A DNA stretch of 64,000 nucleotides from JBJHBP01 sp050485645 (GCA_050485645.1 JBJHBT010000004.1:124001-188000); one strand, 5' to 3'. Positions 23,728 through 32,128 are shown, numbered from the stretch's first letter. Translations and numbers: made by a program. The notes: generated by a model from the letters alone, not told the origin.

Positions 23728-25124
23728 GACACGCCCTGCTGATCGCGCTGCGCGAGTTCTTCGAGAATGCCAAGACCAAGGGCTTCTGGATCGGCATCCT
23801 GATGCTGCCGGCCATGTTCGCGGTCGTCATTGCCATTTCCGTTTTCCTCGCCACATCGACGCCGACACGGCATTTCGTGCTGATTGACCAGTCAGGCGAA
23901 CTGGAAGACGTGGTCGAGGCGGCCATCACACAGGACCGTGCGCCCGCCGCGGCCGGGAACGGTGCGCCGGATGCCGCCGGAGGGCCGCGCCGCTTCGTTC
24001 GCATCGCGCCGCCGTCCGGCGTGGATCCGACCGCTGAACTGTCCGAGCTTGCCGAGCAGTTGCGGCCGTATCTGACCGGCGCCATGCGAATCGACGTCGA
24101 CGGACAGCCCGTCAGCCTGTTCGCGGCGATACTGATCGGCCCCGATGCGCTGGAGGACGTGACGGGGTCAGGCGGCCCCCCACCCCGATCGGATCCGGCT
24201 GACAGTCGCATTCAGTACTGGTCCGGCAACCTTGCCGATCGCAATCTGCCGGGCGTGCTGGGCCGCGCCCTGAACGAGGAAATCCGCGCAAGGGAGTATC
24301 TGCGCCAGGGCGTCAGTCTGGACGTCGTGCGAACGGTGGAACAGACGGGCATATCATTCGCGTCTTTTGATCCCGGCCGGGCACGCGGCGAGGAGTCGGT
24401 CAGCGCAGCGGACACGGCAGCGAGCTATGTGCCGATCGCCTTCGTCTATCTGCTGTGGATTTCGCTGTTCATCGTGCTGCAGATGCTGCTCAACAATACG
24501 ATCGAGGAGAAGTCGAATCGCATCATCGAGGTGCTGTTGTCCTCGGTCACGCCCGGTGAGTTGATGATGGGCAAGCTGCTCGGCATCGCAGCCGTCGGTC
24601 TTGCGATGATCGGCATGTGGCTGCTGATGCTGCTGGCCGGTGCCCATTTCTATCAGGGCGCGGGCGTCGAGATGGTGCGACTGGTGCTGGATGCGATGTC
24701 CGGCACCGGACTGACGACGACGTTTATCGTCTATTTTCTGCTGGGCTACCTGCTTTATGCGGGTATCTTCCTGTCGGTAGGGAGCCTTTGTGACTCCCTG
24801 AAGGAGGCGCAGAATCTGCAGGGACCGATGATGCTGATCCTCATCGTGCCGCTGCTGACCATGCAGTTCATCGTGCGCGACCCGCACGGCCAGCTTGCGA
24901 CCATCATGACCTGGATCCCGCTGTACACCCCGTTCACGATGCTGAACCGTGCCGCTGCCAATCCGCCTGTCGTGGATGTGATCGGGTCCATAGCGCTGAT
25001 GCTGGTCTCGACCGCGATTGTCCTGTGGCTGGCGGGCCGGATATTCCGGGTCGGTATTCTTCGTACCGGACAGCGCCCGAAGCTGGTCGAGATCGTGCGC
25101 TGGATGCGCGGCTCCGCGGGCTGA
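23724..25124 (+). CDS. NatB-like ABC-2 permease
   Basis: This 466-residue protein has one N-terminal TM helix (IGILMLPAMFAVVIAISVFLA) and a periplasmic domain of about 180 residues. A cluster of five or six TM helices follows from about residue 235, with the conserved EEKSNRIIEVLLSSV loop between them. This is the ABC_membrane_3 layout of NatB, a Na+-extrusion-type permease, though many relatives export peptides or antibiotics. It partners the preceding ATPase. Nothing fixes the substrate. Confidence 0.85.
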   Translation: MRHALLIALREFFENAKTKGFWIGILMLPAMFAVVIAISVFLATSTPTRHFVLIDQSGELEDVVEAAITQDRAPAAAGNGAPDAAGGPRRFVRIAPPSGVDPTAELSELAEQLRPYLTGAMRIDVDGQPVSLFAAILIGPDALEDVTGSGGPPPRSDPADSRIQYWSGNLADRNLPGVLGRALNEEIRAREYLRQGVSLDVVRTVEQTGISFASFDPGRARGEESVSAADTAASYVPIAFVYLLWISLFIVLQMLLNNTIEEKSNRIIEVLLSSVTPGELMMGKLLGIAAVGLAMIGMWLLMLLAGAHFYQGAGVEMVRLVLDAMSGTGLTTTFIVYFLLGYLLYAGIFLSVGSLCDSLKEAQNLQGPMMLILIVPLLTMQFIVRDPHGQLATIMTWIPLYTPFTMLNRAAANPPVVDVIGSIALMLVSTAIVLWLAGRIFRVGILRTGQRPKLVEIVRWMRGSAG

Positions 25125-25134
25125 GACGGTGGCG

Positions 25135-25348
25135 CTATGCCCCGGCAGTCGCGCTGCGATTGCCGCGCCGCGCGCCAGGCCAGGGAGCGGCCGAGTCATA
25201 GAGCGGCGTCACCATCAACCGCCCGAGCACGGCTGCAGCGATGGGCCCGATCAGCACGCCTGCTCCTGCAAGCCGCAGTTCCTGCGAGACGACCATCCCG
25301 CGCATGGCACCGGGAATCGCACCGATGGAGGCGGGCGTGTACGTCAGG
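25135..25348 (-). pseudogene. C-terminal fragment of an ADOP/FtsX-type ABC permease
   Basis: Read leftwards, this stretch encodes ASIGAIPGAMRGMVVSQELR, then LAGAGVLIGPIAAAVLGRLM and TPLYDSA before a stop at 25135. The pattern is the last TM helix and flanks of ADOP-type permeases, where the sequence usually reads R-x-V-x-x-Q-x-L-R-L-x-x-x-G and ends L-x-x-x-LY-x-x-x. No start codon, upstream domains or matching ATPase remain. It is a decayed remnant on the opposite strand to its neighbours. The match is by eye and moderate. Confidence 0.45.
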
Positions 25349-25358
25349 TGGAGTGGTA

Positions 25359-25394
25359 CCGTCAGTTTTATTCACGCCGTTCGTATTAGGGATC
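25359..25394 (+). repeat. About 36-bp repeat, copy 1 (inverted partner at 27186-27220)
   Basis: This segment, just upstream of the ECF sigma factor start, matches the reverse complement of 27186-27220 at about 25 of 36 positions with a single one-base gap. Shared blocks are GTTTT, CC, CGTA and GGATC. It ends about 20 bases before the sigma factor start codon, so it overlaps the likely promoter of the sigma-tat unit. Confidence 0.5.
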
Positions 25395-25414
25395 AGGTAA
25401 CGGAGGAGAACTTG

Positions 25415-25966
25415 GTGGCGACTGAGGACGCCAAGCGGTTCGAACGCCTGATCGAGCCGCACCTGGATGCGCTGTTTCGCGCAGCTTTTAGGCTTGCGCG
25501 GAACACAGTGGACGCGGAAGACCTCGTGCAGGACACATGCCTTCGTGCGTATCAGCGAGCGAGGGGGCTGGATGAATCGCGGCCGGTTAAGGCGTGGCTG
25601 CAGACTATTATGTACAACCTGTTCGTCGACGGTGTGCGTCGCGCTCGGCGGTCACCAGTGGTTGCCGCGGCGGGCGATTCGGAGCACGCCACCCGCGCGT
25701 GCGCGGACCAAAATCCGGAGGAACAAGTGTCGATGACACAGCGCGAAGAGCAATTGCATCATGCGTGGTTGAGGCTCGACTGTGGCCACCGCGCGCTCTT
25801 GGCGCTGCGCGCCGAGGGTTACTCGTTGCCGGAAATCGCCGCGATCGCAGGGCTGCAGATCGACGCACTTCAGTCGCGACTCTATCGGGCTCGCTTGAAT
25901 CTCGCGCGATATCTGAGGGAAGAGCAGGCGGCGCCACTCGGGATTCCAGAGGAGATGTCGAAATGA
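25415..25966 (+). CDS. ECF-type RNA polymerase sigma factor
   Basis: This 183-residue sigma factor has region 2 at about residues 8-80 (AEDLVQDTCLRAYQRA and WLQTIMYNLFVDGVRR) and region 4 at about 115-170 (LPEIAAIAGLQIDALQSRLYRARLNLARYL). GTG 25415 is chosen because GGAGGA lies 7 bases upstream; longer frames run through the repeat and the permease remnant. Its gene overlaps the zinc-finger anti-sigma gene by 4 bases and is followed by tatC, tatA and tatB, so it may control Tat-dependent export. Confidence 0.9.
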   Translation: MATEDAKRFERLIEPHLDALFRAAFRLARNTVDAEDLVQDTCLRAYQRARGLDESRPVKAWLQTIMYNLFVDGVRRARRSPVVAAAGDSEHATRACADQNPEEQVSMTQREEQLHHAWLRLDCGHRALLALRAEGYSLPEIAAIAGLQIDALQSRLYRARLNLARYLREEQAAPLGIPEEMSK

Positions 25967-26319
25967 ACTGCCAGGAACTCAATGCCGTTTTAGACACGCA
26001 AGCGTCGGAGCAGCTCGACTCCGCGCACAAGCGGGACATCGAGCGGCATTTCGCGAAGTGCCAGGCGTGCCGCGAGGCCTGGGCGGCGTACAACGAGCTG
26101 GTCGCTGCGCCGATCCCGAAGGCGCCGCGGGATTTGCATCGGCGCATCGTGGCGGCGCTCGAGGATCAGGAGGCGAGCGATGCGCGTCGGACGCGCAGGT
26201 CTATCATCATTGGCAGTGCGCTCGTCTTTGGCGCCGCTCTGACCACGACAGTTACGTTGGGATTGGCGCAACGCGAGCGAACGAGCGAACCGGCCCTGGA
26301 ACCTGATTGGGCGCGCTGA
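25963..26319 (+). CDS. Zinc-finger (ZAS) anti-sigma factor
   Basis: This 118-residue protein has the H-x3-C-x2-C motif of zinc-binding anti-sigma domains (His 29, Cys 33, Cys 36), with an upstream Cys 3. A single TM helix follows near residues 80-100 (IIIGSALVFGAALTTTVTLG) with a short periplasmic tail. It would hold the sigma factor encoded just before it at the membrane and release it on an envelope or redox signal. Its ATG overlaps the sigma factor stop (ATGA), implying coupled translation. Confidence 0.85.
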   Translation: MNCQELNAVLDTQASEQLDSAHKRDIERHFAKCQACREAWAAYNELVAAPIPKAPRDLHRRIVAALEDQEASDARRTRRSIIIGSALVFGAALTTTVTLGLAQRERTSEPALEPDWAR

Positions 26320-26341
26320 TGGCAGCGATCCTGGTCTTACG

Positions 26342-27115
26342 ATGGCAACGAAGGGGTCAGTAGAAGTCGAACGAGAGCAGCTTGCAGAAGACACGCTGAT
26401 CTCGCACCTTATCGAGCTGCGCCAAAGACTGATCAGAGCCGTTCTGGCTGTCACTGTCATTTTTCTCTGTATGGCCCCCTTCGCGCGGCGGATTTTCGTC
26501 TGGGTGTCCGAGCCGCTGACCGCTGTATTGCCAGAAGGCTCGAGCCTTATAGCAATCGGAGTCGTCTCGCCGTTCATGACACCGTTTAAGACGACCTTTT
26601 ACGTCGCTGTGTTCCTGGCTATGCCGGTTGTGCTCTATCAGGTGTGGCGGTTCGTCGCTCCGGCGCTATATCGCCGCGAGCGGCGATTCGCCGTTCCCCT
26701 GTTGGTATCGAGCATCGTCCTCTTCTATCTCGGCGTTGCATTCGCGTATTTCGTCGTAATTCGAATGGCATTCGCGTTCCTGATTCGTGTGACCCCGGAG
26801 AACGTACTCAACATGCCTGACATCGGTGAATACCTGAGTTTCGTGCTCGGGCTGTTTCTCGCGTTCGGTATCGCGTTCGAGGTCCCGATTGCCACGCTTG
26901 TGCTGGTCTGGAGTGGCATGGTGGAGGTCGAGTCGTTGAAGGCGGCACGACCCTATGTGCTCGTCGGCGCTTTCGCAGTTGCGATGCTGCTAACGCCACC
27001 AGAAGTGATCTCGATGGTTAGCTTGGCCGTGCCGATCTACGTTCTTTTCGAGTTAGGCCTCGTCCTTTCGCAGTTTCTACAGCCCAAGGTTCAAGTGGAG
27101 GCGGAGGAGACTTGA
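26342..27115 (+). CDS. tatC: Sec-independent protein translocase TatC
   Basis: This 257-residue protein is the core twin-arginine translocase receptor. It has the N-terminal SHLIELRQRL motif, the first-loop region FVAPALYRRERR with the conserved Glu, six hydrophobic helices and the late motif TPPEVIS. It recognises twin-arginine signal peptides and recruits TatA/TatB. It lies 22 bases after the anti-sigma gene. The gene order tatC-tatA-tatB is the reverse of the usual tatABC. Confidence 0.95.
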   Translation: MATKGSVEVEREQLAEDTLISHLIELRQRLIRAVLAVTVIFLCMAPFARRIFVWVSEPLTAVLPEGSSLIAIGVVSPFMTPFKTTFYVAVFLAMPVVLYQVWRFVAPALYRRERRFAVPLLVSSIVLFYLGVAFAYFVVIRMAFAFLIRVTPENVLNMPDIGEYLSFVLGLFLAFGIAFEVPIATLVLVWSGMVEVESLKAARPYVLVGAFAVAMLLTPPEVISMVSLAVPIYVLFELGLVLSQFLQPKVQVEAEET

Positions 27116-27185
27116 GTGCGGTTGAATTCACGCGGCGGTGGAGCGAGCAGCGCCCCGAACCGTGTCGGCTGCCACGGTAGCCGGG

Positions 27186-27220
27186 GATCCTGGCTACGCA
27201 GGTGTTAACAAAACAGATGG
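27186..27220 (-). repeat. About 36-bp repeat, copy 2 (inverted partner at 25359-25394)
   Basis: This copy lies in the 115-base gap between tatC and tatA, on the opposite strand to copy 1. In the tatA direction the DNA would encode GVNKTDGS; the reverse of copy 1 would encode GVNKTDGT, with nearly all differences at third codon positions. It ends 10 bases before the tatA start codon. Confidence 0.5.
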
Positions 27221-27230
27221 GAGTGTTGGA

Positions 27231-27494
27231 ATGGGAGTTGGCGGAATCAATCTCACGCAATTGCTGGTCATTCTGGCCATCGTCCTGGTGGTTTTCGGCA
27301 CCAAGCGCGTGAAGTCCCTCGGCAGCGATCTCGGCGGGGCGATCAAAGGCTTTCGCAGGGCCATGGATGCAGACGATGAAAAGAGCAAGGACCACGCCAA
27401 CGACGCCGCGCGACAGCGGCGTATCGAGGCGGAAAAGGATGCGAAGCCCGACGCAGAGTTCTCCGGGCGCACCGACAACGCAAAGCACGGCTAA
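27231..27494 (+). CDS. tatA: Twin-arginine translocase subunit TatA/TatE
   Basis: The 87-residue product has the short N-terminal TM helix (LTQLLVILAIVLVVFG), the F-G hinge followed by TKRVKSLGSDLGGAIKGFRRAM as amphipathic helix, and a charged tail. This is the TatA layout. TatA oligomers form or thin the membrane path for folded Tat substrates such as NapA, encoded at 48 kb. ATG 27231 is the only start giving a normal N-terminus. Confidence 0.95.
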   Translation: MGVGGINLTQLLVILAIVLVVFGTKRVKSLGSDLGGAIKGFRRAMDADDEKSKDHANDAARQRRIEAEKDAKPDAEFSGRTDNAKHG

Positions 27495-27506
27495 CGGTCC
27501 GCGCCA

Positions 27507-27845
27507 GTGTCTGCAATCGGCCCTTCAGAGCTAGTCCTGCTGTTCGTCGTTGGCTTGCTGGTGCTTGGTCCGGACCGGTTGCCCAAGGTTGCGTGCCAAG
27601 TGGGCCGTTTGGTTGGGCGCGCATGCCGAGAGGCCTATCGATTGCGTCAGCAGCTCGAGCGCGAGATTGCGTTGTCGGAGATGAGGAACAACCGGCCTGA
27701 TGCGCCACCGCAGTCCGAAGGTTCTGACGCCCAACGAGCCCAATGGGACTCCGGTGGTCAAATGGGAACCGAAGCACAAGGTGGCGAGATACTGGAAGAC
27801 AGCTCGAGCAAAGTTGTCGAAGGGTCTTGCCCGAAACCGTCGTAG
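27507..27845 (+). CDS. tatB: Sec-independent translocase TatB
   Basis: This 112-residue protein starts with GTG and reads SAIGPSELVLLFVVGLLVLGPDRLP, the TatB-type TM helix with a Glu at the start and the G-P hinge. A long amphipathic helix and a charged low-complexity tail follow. TatB forms the receptor complex with TatC. The gene is 12 bases after tatA and closes the sigma-tat unit. Confidence 0.9.
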   Translation: MSAIGPSELVLLFVVGLLVLGPDRLPKVACQVGRLVGRACREAYRLRQQLEREIALSEMRNNRPDAPPQSEGSDAQRAQWDSGGQMGTEAQGGEILEDSSSKVVEGSCPKPS

Positions 27846-28303
27846 AAGTCAGGCGCGACATGGCGATCGGGCGCGTCAGCTGCTGGCGATCCGGCCGGAG
27901 GTCGTCACGCAGAGAAGGGTATTCTCCGCAGGGGCAAGAAAAATCTCTGCACCGCCTGCGGAAATTATCGGAACGTTTAGCCGCCCGGGGTGAAGCTAGA
28001 GACATGGGTCGACAGCGCCTTCTTCAGTTTTCTCGCCGCAATAGTGGTTGCCGAGATCCTGAATAAAGTGTTGATAGTCTCACTGCTGCAAGGGGTGAGT
28101 TGACCGTTTGCATCCCAAGGCGTCGCCCACCAACCGGTCAATGGGCCGCCGGAGAGACCACGTCAGGTCCGCCCACTCCCTGATATATTATTCCCGTTTA
28201 AGGATTTTTGACTTTTCTGGTAGTTGCTTCGCTGTCGAGCATAGACAGTTTATGGCCGCTGCCAACGGGAAACGAGAGCGCAGGGAAACAAGGAGGTATG
28301 TCG
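27846..28303. other. Intergenic region after tatB
   Basis: About 450 bases lie between tatB and the HExxH membrane protein gene. The left part shows no gene. A 37-codon hydrophobic frame lies at 27990-28103 and is listed separately. The right part (about 28185-28215) is AT-rich for this genome (TATATTATT, TTTTTGACTTTT) and probably holds the promoter of the next gene. Confidence 0.4.
27990..28103 (+). CDS. Possible 37-residue hydrophobic peptide
   Basis: From GTG 27990 the frame reads KLETWVDSAFFSFLAAIVVAE and then ILNKVLIVSLLQGVS before TGA. A single hydrophobic helix with charged N-terminus is plausible for a small membrane protein. No homology or strong ribosome binding site supports it; CCGGGG is the only purine-poor sequence upstream. 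This may be chance. Confidence 0.2.
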   Translation: MKLETWVDSAFFSFLAAIVVAEILNKVLIVSLLQGVS

Positions 28304-29170
28304 ATGCGACGGGCCTTGCGACTTTTCGGGCTCGCCCTTGGCGGGCTGCTCCTGCTGGTCATCGCCTATCTGACACTTCTGTTCTTCCCCGGCGTGCTGT
28401 TTGCCAAACAGTTACAGCACGGCAATTTCACCGTGCATTCACAGAGCGAGCTGCATGAAGGCCTGACAACCGTATTGCAGGAAGTCGAAGCTGCGCTTGC
28501 GACCAGCGCAATCAATGATCCAACGCTGCGCCACGACATATTCTTCGGTCACGACAATAACGCGTTCCGTCATGTGCAGGGCGTGCGTGCCTGGCTGGTG
28601 CAGCGGACTATCGGCCTTGGGTCCAGTCTCACTTTCAACGCCAGCGCGCCGCCGTGGATCAGCCACATTGTGACCTTTCGTGTGCCGGATGTTCCGAACA
28701 ACGCGCTGCGCCATCCACAGACGGGTATGGCCGTAAACCTCACCCAGATTCTCACCCATGAAGTTGTGCACACCCTGCTGATGGCCCGTTTCGGTGTGCG
28801 TGAGATCGCGCGCATGCCTATGTGGAAACAGGAAGGCTATGCCGACTATGTCGCCGCCTCCGCCGGCACGATTGCAGCCCCTGACTACGACATTCGCAAT
28901 AGCGTCGAACGGTTTCTCGCCAACGACATTTCCTGGCTTATGGATGGTGGTGGTGGCTTCATGCCAATGAACTACGGCTGTATCGCGCGATCCACGATTA
29001 TTACAGAGGAAGGTTTTCTCCATCCCGCGTGTTACTACATTGCCCGCGTGCTGATAGAGTATCTGTTCGACGTGAAAGGCTTGGGCTTCGACGAGGTGAT
29101 GCAGTCTGACATCACAGACTTCGACACGCTGGACGAACTGCTGACTGCATACTTCGACGGAACACTGTGA
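28304..29170 (+). CDS. Membrane-anchored HExxH putative metallopeptidase
   Basis: This 288-residue protein has an N-terminal TM anchor (LFGLALGGLLLLVIAYLTLLFF) and a soluble domain, presumably periplasmic. It carries LTHEVVHTLL (HEVVH at 152-156) and EGYADYVA starting at residue 177, the HExxH plus downstream Glu layout of gluzincin zinc peptidases. No named family is recognised. ATG 28304 is preferred over ATG 28298 because the strong AGGAGGT (28291-28297) then has 6-base spacing. The gene overlaps the next small gene by 4 bases. Peptidase activity is inferred from the motif only. Confidence 0.65.
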   Translation: MRRALRLFGLALGGLLLLVIAYLTLLFFPGVLFAKQLQHGNFTVHSQSELHEGLTTVLQEVEAALATSAINDPTLRHDIFFGHDNNAFRHVQGVRAWLVQRTIGLGSSLTFNASAPPWISHIVTFRVPDVPNNALRHPQTGMAVNLTQILTHEVVHTLLMARFGVREIARMPMWKQEGYADYVAASAGTIAAPDYDIRNSVERFLANDISWLMDGGGGFMPMNYGCIARSTIITEEGFLHPACYYIARVLIEYLFDVKGLGFDEVMQSDITDFDTLDELLTAYFDGTL

Positions 29171-29454
29171 CGACGCGCAACAACGTCACCAGACCGCCGC
29201 GCAGGGGAATTTCCGCAGGCACGCTAATCATTCTCGCGGCACTGCTGTCCGTGACCGTTATCTGGGTGCTCCCCGGCGACCACGACGCCCGCGAAGTCAA
29301 CTCAACTGCGCCCGCGCAGATCCAGGCAACGGAACCTGTGACGCAGACACAACCGCTCAATAGTGCAGAAGCTGGCGGGCCAGAGCTATGGTGTACAGCG
29401 GACCGGTTGCCGCACGGTGCGACAACGCACAGAGGGTTGACGCCAGCGGCGTAA
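29167..29454 (+). CDS. Small single-TM hypothetical protein
   Basis: The 95-residue product starts with GTG overlapping the upstream stop (GTGA). It has a basic N-terminus, one TM helix (AGTLIILAALLSVTVIWVL) and a polar, low-complexity tail. No family is recognised. Translational coupling with the HExxH protein suggests that they work together. The last 30 residues look less protein-like and may follow a lost stop codon. Confidence 0.5.
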   Translation: MTTRNNVTRPPRRGISAGTLIILAALLSVTVIWVLPGDHDAREVNSTAPAQIQATEPVTQTQPLNSAEAGGPELWCTADRLPHGATTHRGLTPAA

Positions 29455-29541
29455 AAATGGGTGCCATGAGTGGGTCGTCCAGCGTCACACTCGACGGTCA
29501 AGATGATTCTTCTACCTTTCCAACCTGCCCGGAGAAGACAC

Positions 29542-31932
29542 ATGCCTGCGAAAAATAAATCTGCTCGGTCGCCTCGAGGGAAGGGGAAAGGGAATAAGTC
29601 CGTTGCGGCGGCCCAGGGAGCCGCAGGCGTGCTCAGAACGAACGACGTTGTTGCGGAGCAGGCGAGCGCAAGCGAAGATTTCGTCGCCGCGATGCCCCAC
29701 AACAGCATCAAGGAACTCGAGTACGGTCACGACAACGCCGTGGCGCCGCCACCCGGAGCGACTGTAGAGCCCGACTCCAGTGCGTTGACCGCGAGCACGA
29801 TGACCGAAGAAGCCGGGACTGCGAAAACCGGCGGCGCAGCGCCACTCGGCGCGAACGCGACGGTCGCTTCGCTCGACCGGGTCAGGGTCGACGCGAGCGA
29901 TCAAGCGTTGACGACCAATCAGGGTGTTCGCATTGCCGATAACCAGAACACCTTGAAAGCCGGGCTGCGTGGACCATCGCTACTCGAAGATTTCATTCTG
30001 CGGGAAAAAATCACGCACTTCGATCACGAACGCATCCCGGAACGCATCGTCCACGCACGCGGCTCGGGCGCGCACGGTTACTTCGAAGCCTACGACTCAC
30101 TGACCAAATACACTCGCGCGGCGCCGTTCGCCAGGAAAGGCAAGATCACGCCCGTGTTCGTGCGCTTTTCCACCGTGGCCGGCGAACGCGGTTCGAAAGA
30201 CACCGCGCGCGACGTGCGTGGCTTCGCGGTGAAGTTCTATACCGACGAAGGCAACTGGGACCTGGTCGGGAACAATATGCCGGTATTCTTCATTCAGGAT
30301 GCGATGAAGTTTCCCGATCTGATCCACGCCGTCAAGCCGGAACCGCATCACGGCATGCCTCAAGCGGCGTCCGCGCATGATACGTTCTGGGACTTCGTCT
30401 CATTGATGCCGGAATCCACTCACATGCTGATGTGGGTGATGTCGGATCGCGCGATACCGCGCAGCTATCGGATGATGCAAGGGTTTGGCGTGCATACGTT
30501 TCGCATGGTCAACGAGCAGGGCCAGTCCGTATTCTGCAAGTTCCACTGGAAGCCGCTTCTGGGAACCCATTCACTCGTCTGGGATGAAGCCGTAAAGATC
30601 TCCGGTGCCGACCCCGATTTCCATCGGCGGGACTTGTGGGAAGCCATCGAGTCGGGCGAATTCCCGGAGTGGGAGCTGGGGCTGCAGATATTCACTGAAG
30701 AACAGGCCGAAGGCTTCAGTTTCGATGTGCTCGACTCGACCAAGATCTTGCCGGAGGAACTCGTGCCGCTGACACCCGTCGGGCGCATGGTGCTGAACCG
30801 CAATCCGGACAACTTCTTCGCTGAAACAGAGCAGGTCGCGTTCTGCACGGCGCACATCGTACCGGGCATCGATTTCTCCAATGACCCGTTGCTCGCCGGT
30901 CGAATCCATTCCTATGTGGATACGCAGCTCACGCGTCTCGGCGGTCCCAATTTCCACGAGATCCCGATCAATTCTCCGCTGGCCCCGGTACAGAACAACC
31001 AGCGTGATGGCCTGCACCGTCAGGCGCTGCATCGTGGGCGCGTGGCGTACGAACCGAACTCACTGGCGGGTGGCTGCCCCTTTCAGGCAGGAACGAGCGG
31101 ATTCGTGTCCTTCCCCGAGGCCATTGCCGAAGACAAGGTCCGTGGAAAGTCGGAGAAGTTCGCCGAGCACTATGCGCAAGCCACGTTGTTCTTCGACAGT
31201 CAGACGGATGTCGAAAAAGCCCATATCGCCGCCGCGTTCCGCTTCGAGCTGAGCAAGGTTGGAGTCCCCGCCATACGTAGACGGATGCTGTCCTCGCTGG
31301 TGAACGTTTCACGGGAACTGGCTACACAAGTCGCGGCCGGTTTGGGCATGGAGGTGCCCGACGCCATGCCGAAGGCTATCGCCAATCCGGAACCGCCGGA
31401 GGTCACCGTTTCTCCAGCCCTGTCGCTGATGGCGCTGCCTGGCGAGCGCGGTATCCGCACACGTCAGATCGCCGTGCTGGTCGAGGACGGCGTTCACCAT
31501 GCCTCGCTCGCCGACGTTCATGTTGCGCTGACTGAGGCCGGCGCAGTCGTTCATTTCGTGGGGCCACGGGTGGGTATGTTCGTCGGTGACTCCGGCGAGA
31601 GGATCGAAGCCAACAAGTCGATGGAGAATTCTCCGGCAGTCCTGTTCGATGCGCTGGTCGTGCCCGATGGGAGCGAGGCGGTCGAGGCGCTCGCGGGCAA
31701 CGGACATACGATGGAGTTCGTCAAGGATCAGTTCAGACACTGCAAACCGATGCTGGCTCTGGGTGCCGGACGCGAGCTGCTGGACATGGCAGGCCTCGGA
31801 TCCGCCCTGGACGAAGACCCGGGTATCGTGCTGGCGGAGGGCGCAGACACGGCCGACATCGCGTCGGCATTCATCGAGAGTATCGCCGCCCATCGCCATC
31901 CATCCCGCGATAGCGACCCACCTTTGATCTGA
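29542..31932 (+). CDS. katE: Large-subunit catalase HPII
   Basis: This 796-residue clade 2 catalase disproportionates H2O2. Key residues are His 171 (VHARGSGAHG), Asn near 244 (VGNNMPVFF) and the proximal heme ligand Tyr 458 in RIHSYVDTQ. The C-terminal flavodoxin/GATase1-like domain (about 625-790) marks the HPII subgroup. The N-terminus is some 40 residues longer than in the E. coli enzyme, basic then Ala/Thr-rich. ATG 29542 follows CGGAGAAG. No KatG or OxyR gene is nearby; superoxide dismutase lies 4 kb away. Confidence 0.95.
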   Translation: MPAKNKSARSPRGKGKGNKSVAAAQGAAGVLRTNDVVAEQASASEDFVAAMPHNSIKELEYGHDNAVAPPPGATVEPDSSALTASTMTEEAGTAKTGGAAPLGANATVASLDRVRVDASDQALTTNQGVRIADNQNTLKAGLRGPSLLEDFILREKITHFDHERIPERIVHARGSGAHGYFEAYDSLTKYTRAAPFARKGKITPVFVRFSTVAGERGSKDTARDVRGFAVKFYTDEGNWDLVGNNMPVFFIQDAMKFPDLIHAVKPEPHHGMPQAASAHDTFWDFVSLMPESTHMLMWVMSDRAIPRSYRMMQGFGVHTFRMVNEQGQSVFCKFHWKPLLGTHSLVWDEAVKISGADPDFHRRDLWEAIESGEFPEWELGLQIFTEEQAEGFSFDVLDSTKILPEELVPLTPVGRMVLNRNPDNFFAETEQVAFCTAHIVPGIDFSNDPLLAGRIHSYVDTQLTRLGGPNFHEIPINSPLAPVQNNQRDGLHRQALHRGRVAYEPNSLAGGCPFQAGTSGFVSFPEAIAEDKVRGKSEKFAEHYAQATLFFDSQTDVEKAHIAAAFRFELSKVGVPAIRRRMLSSLVNVSRELATQVAAGLGMEVPDAMPKAIANPEPPEVTVSPALSLMALPGERGIRTRQIAVLVEDGVHHASLADVHVALTEAGAVVHFVGPRVGMFVGDSGERIEANKSMENSPAVLFDALVVPDGSEAVEALAGNGHTMEFVKDQFRHCKPMLALGAGRELLDMAGLGSALDEDPGIVLAEGADTADIASAFIESIAAHRHPSRDSDPPLI

Positions 31933-32128
31933 GCTCGATTGACGGGTCCTCACACGCGCGGGCCCGCATTTCGGGCTTCACTGTGCCGAAATGCCGCTGT
32001 CGAGGCGTGCGGCGGGTCGGTAGCCTGCCGGGAGCGCCTGGGTATGCTATTGCGTGGTCGAGGCAGAGATGTTTCGATGAGCGTTCATCCCGAGCGCCGC
32101 CGGATTATCAGCGGCATCGGCCGGCCAC

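Noticed and set aside
31965..31985. Hairpin GCCCG/CGGGC after katE as a terminator
   Set aside because: A 5-base stem without a U-run is too weak to list.
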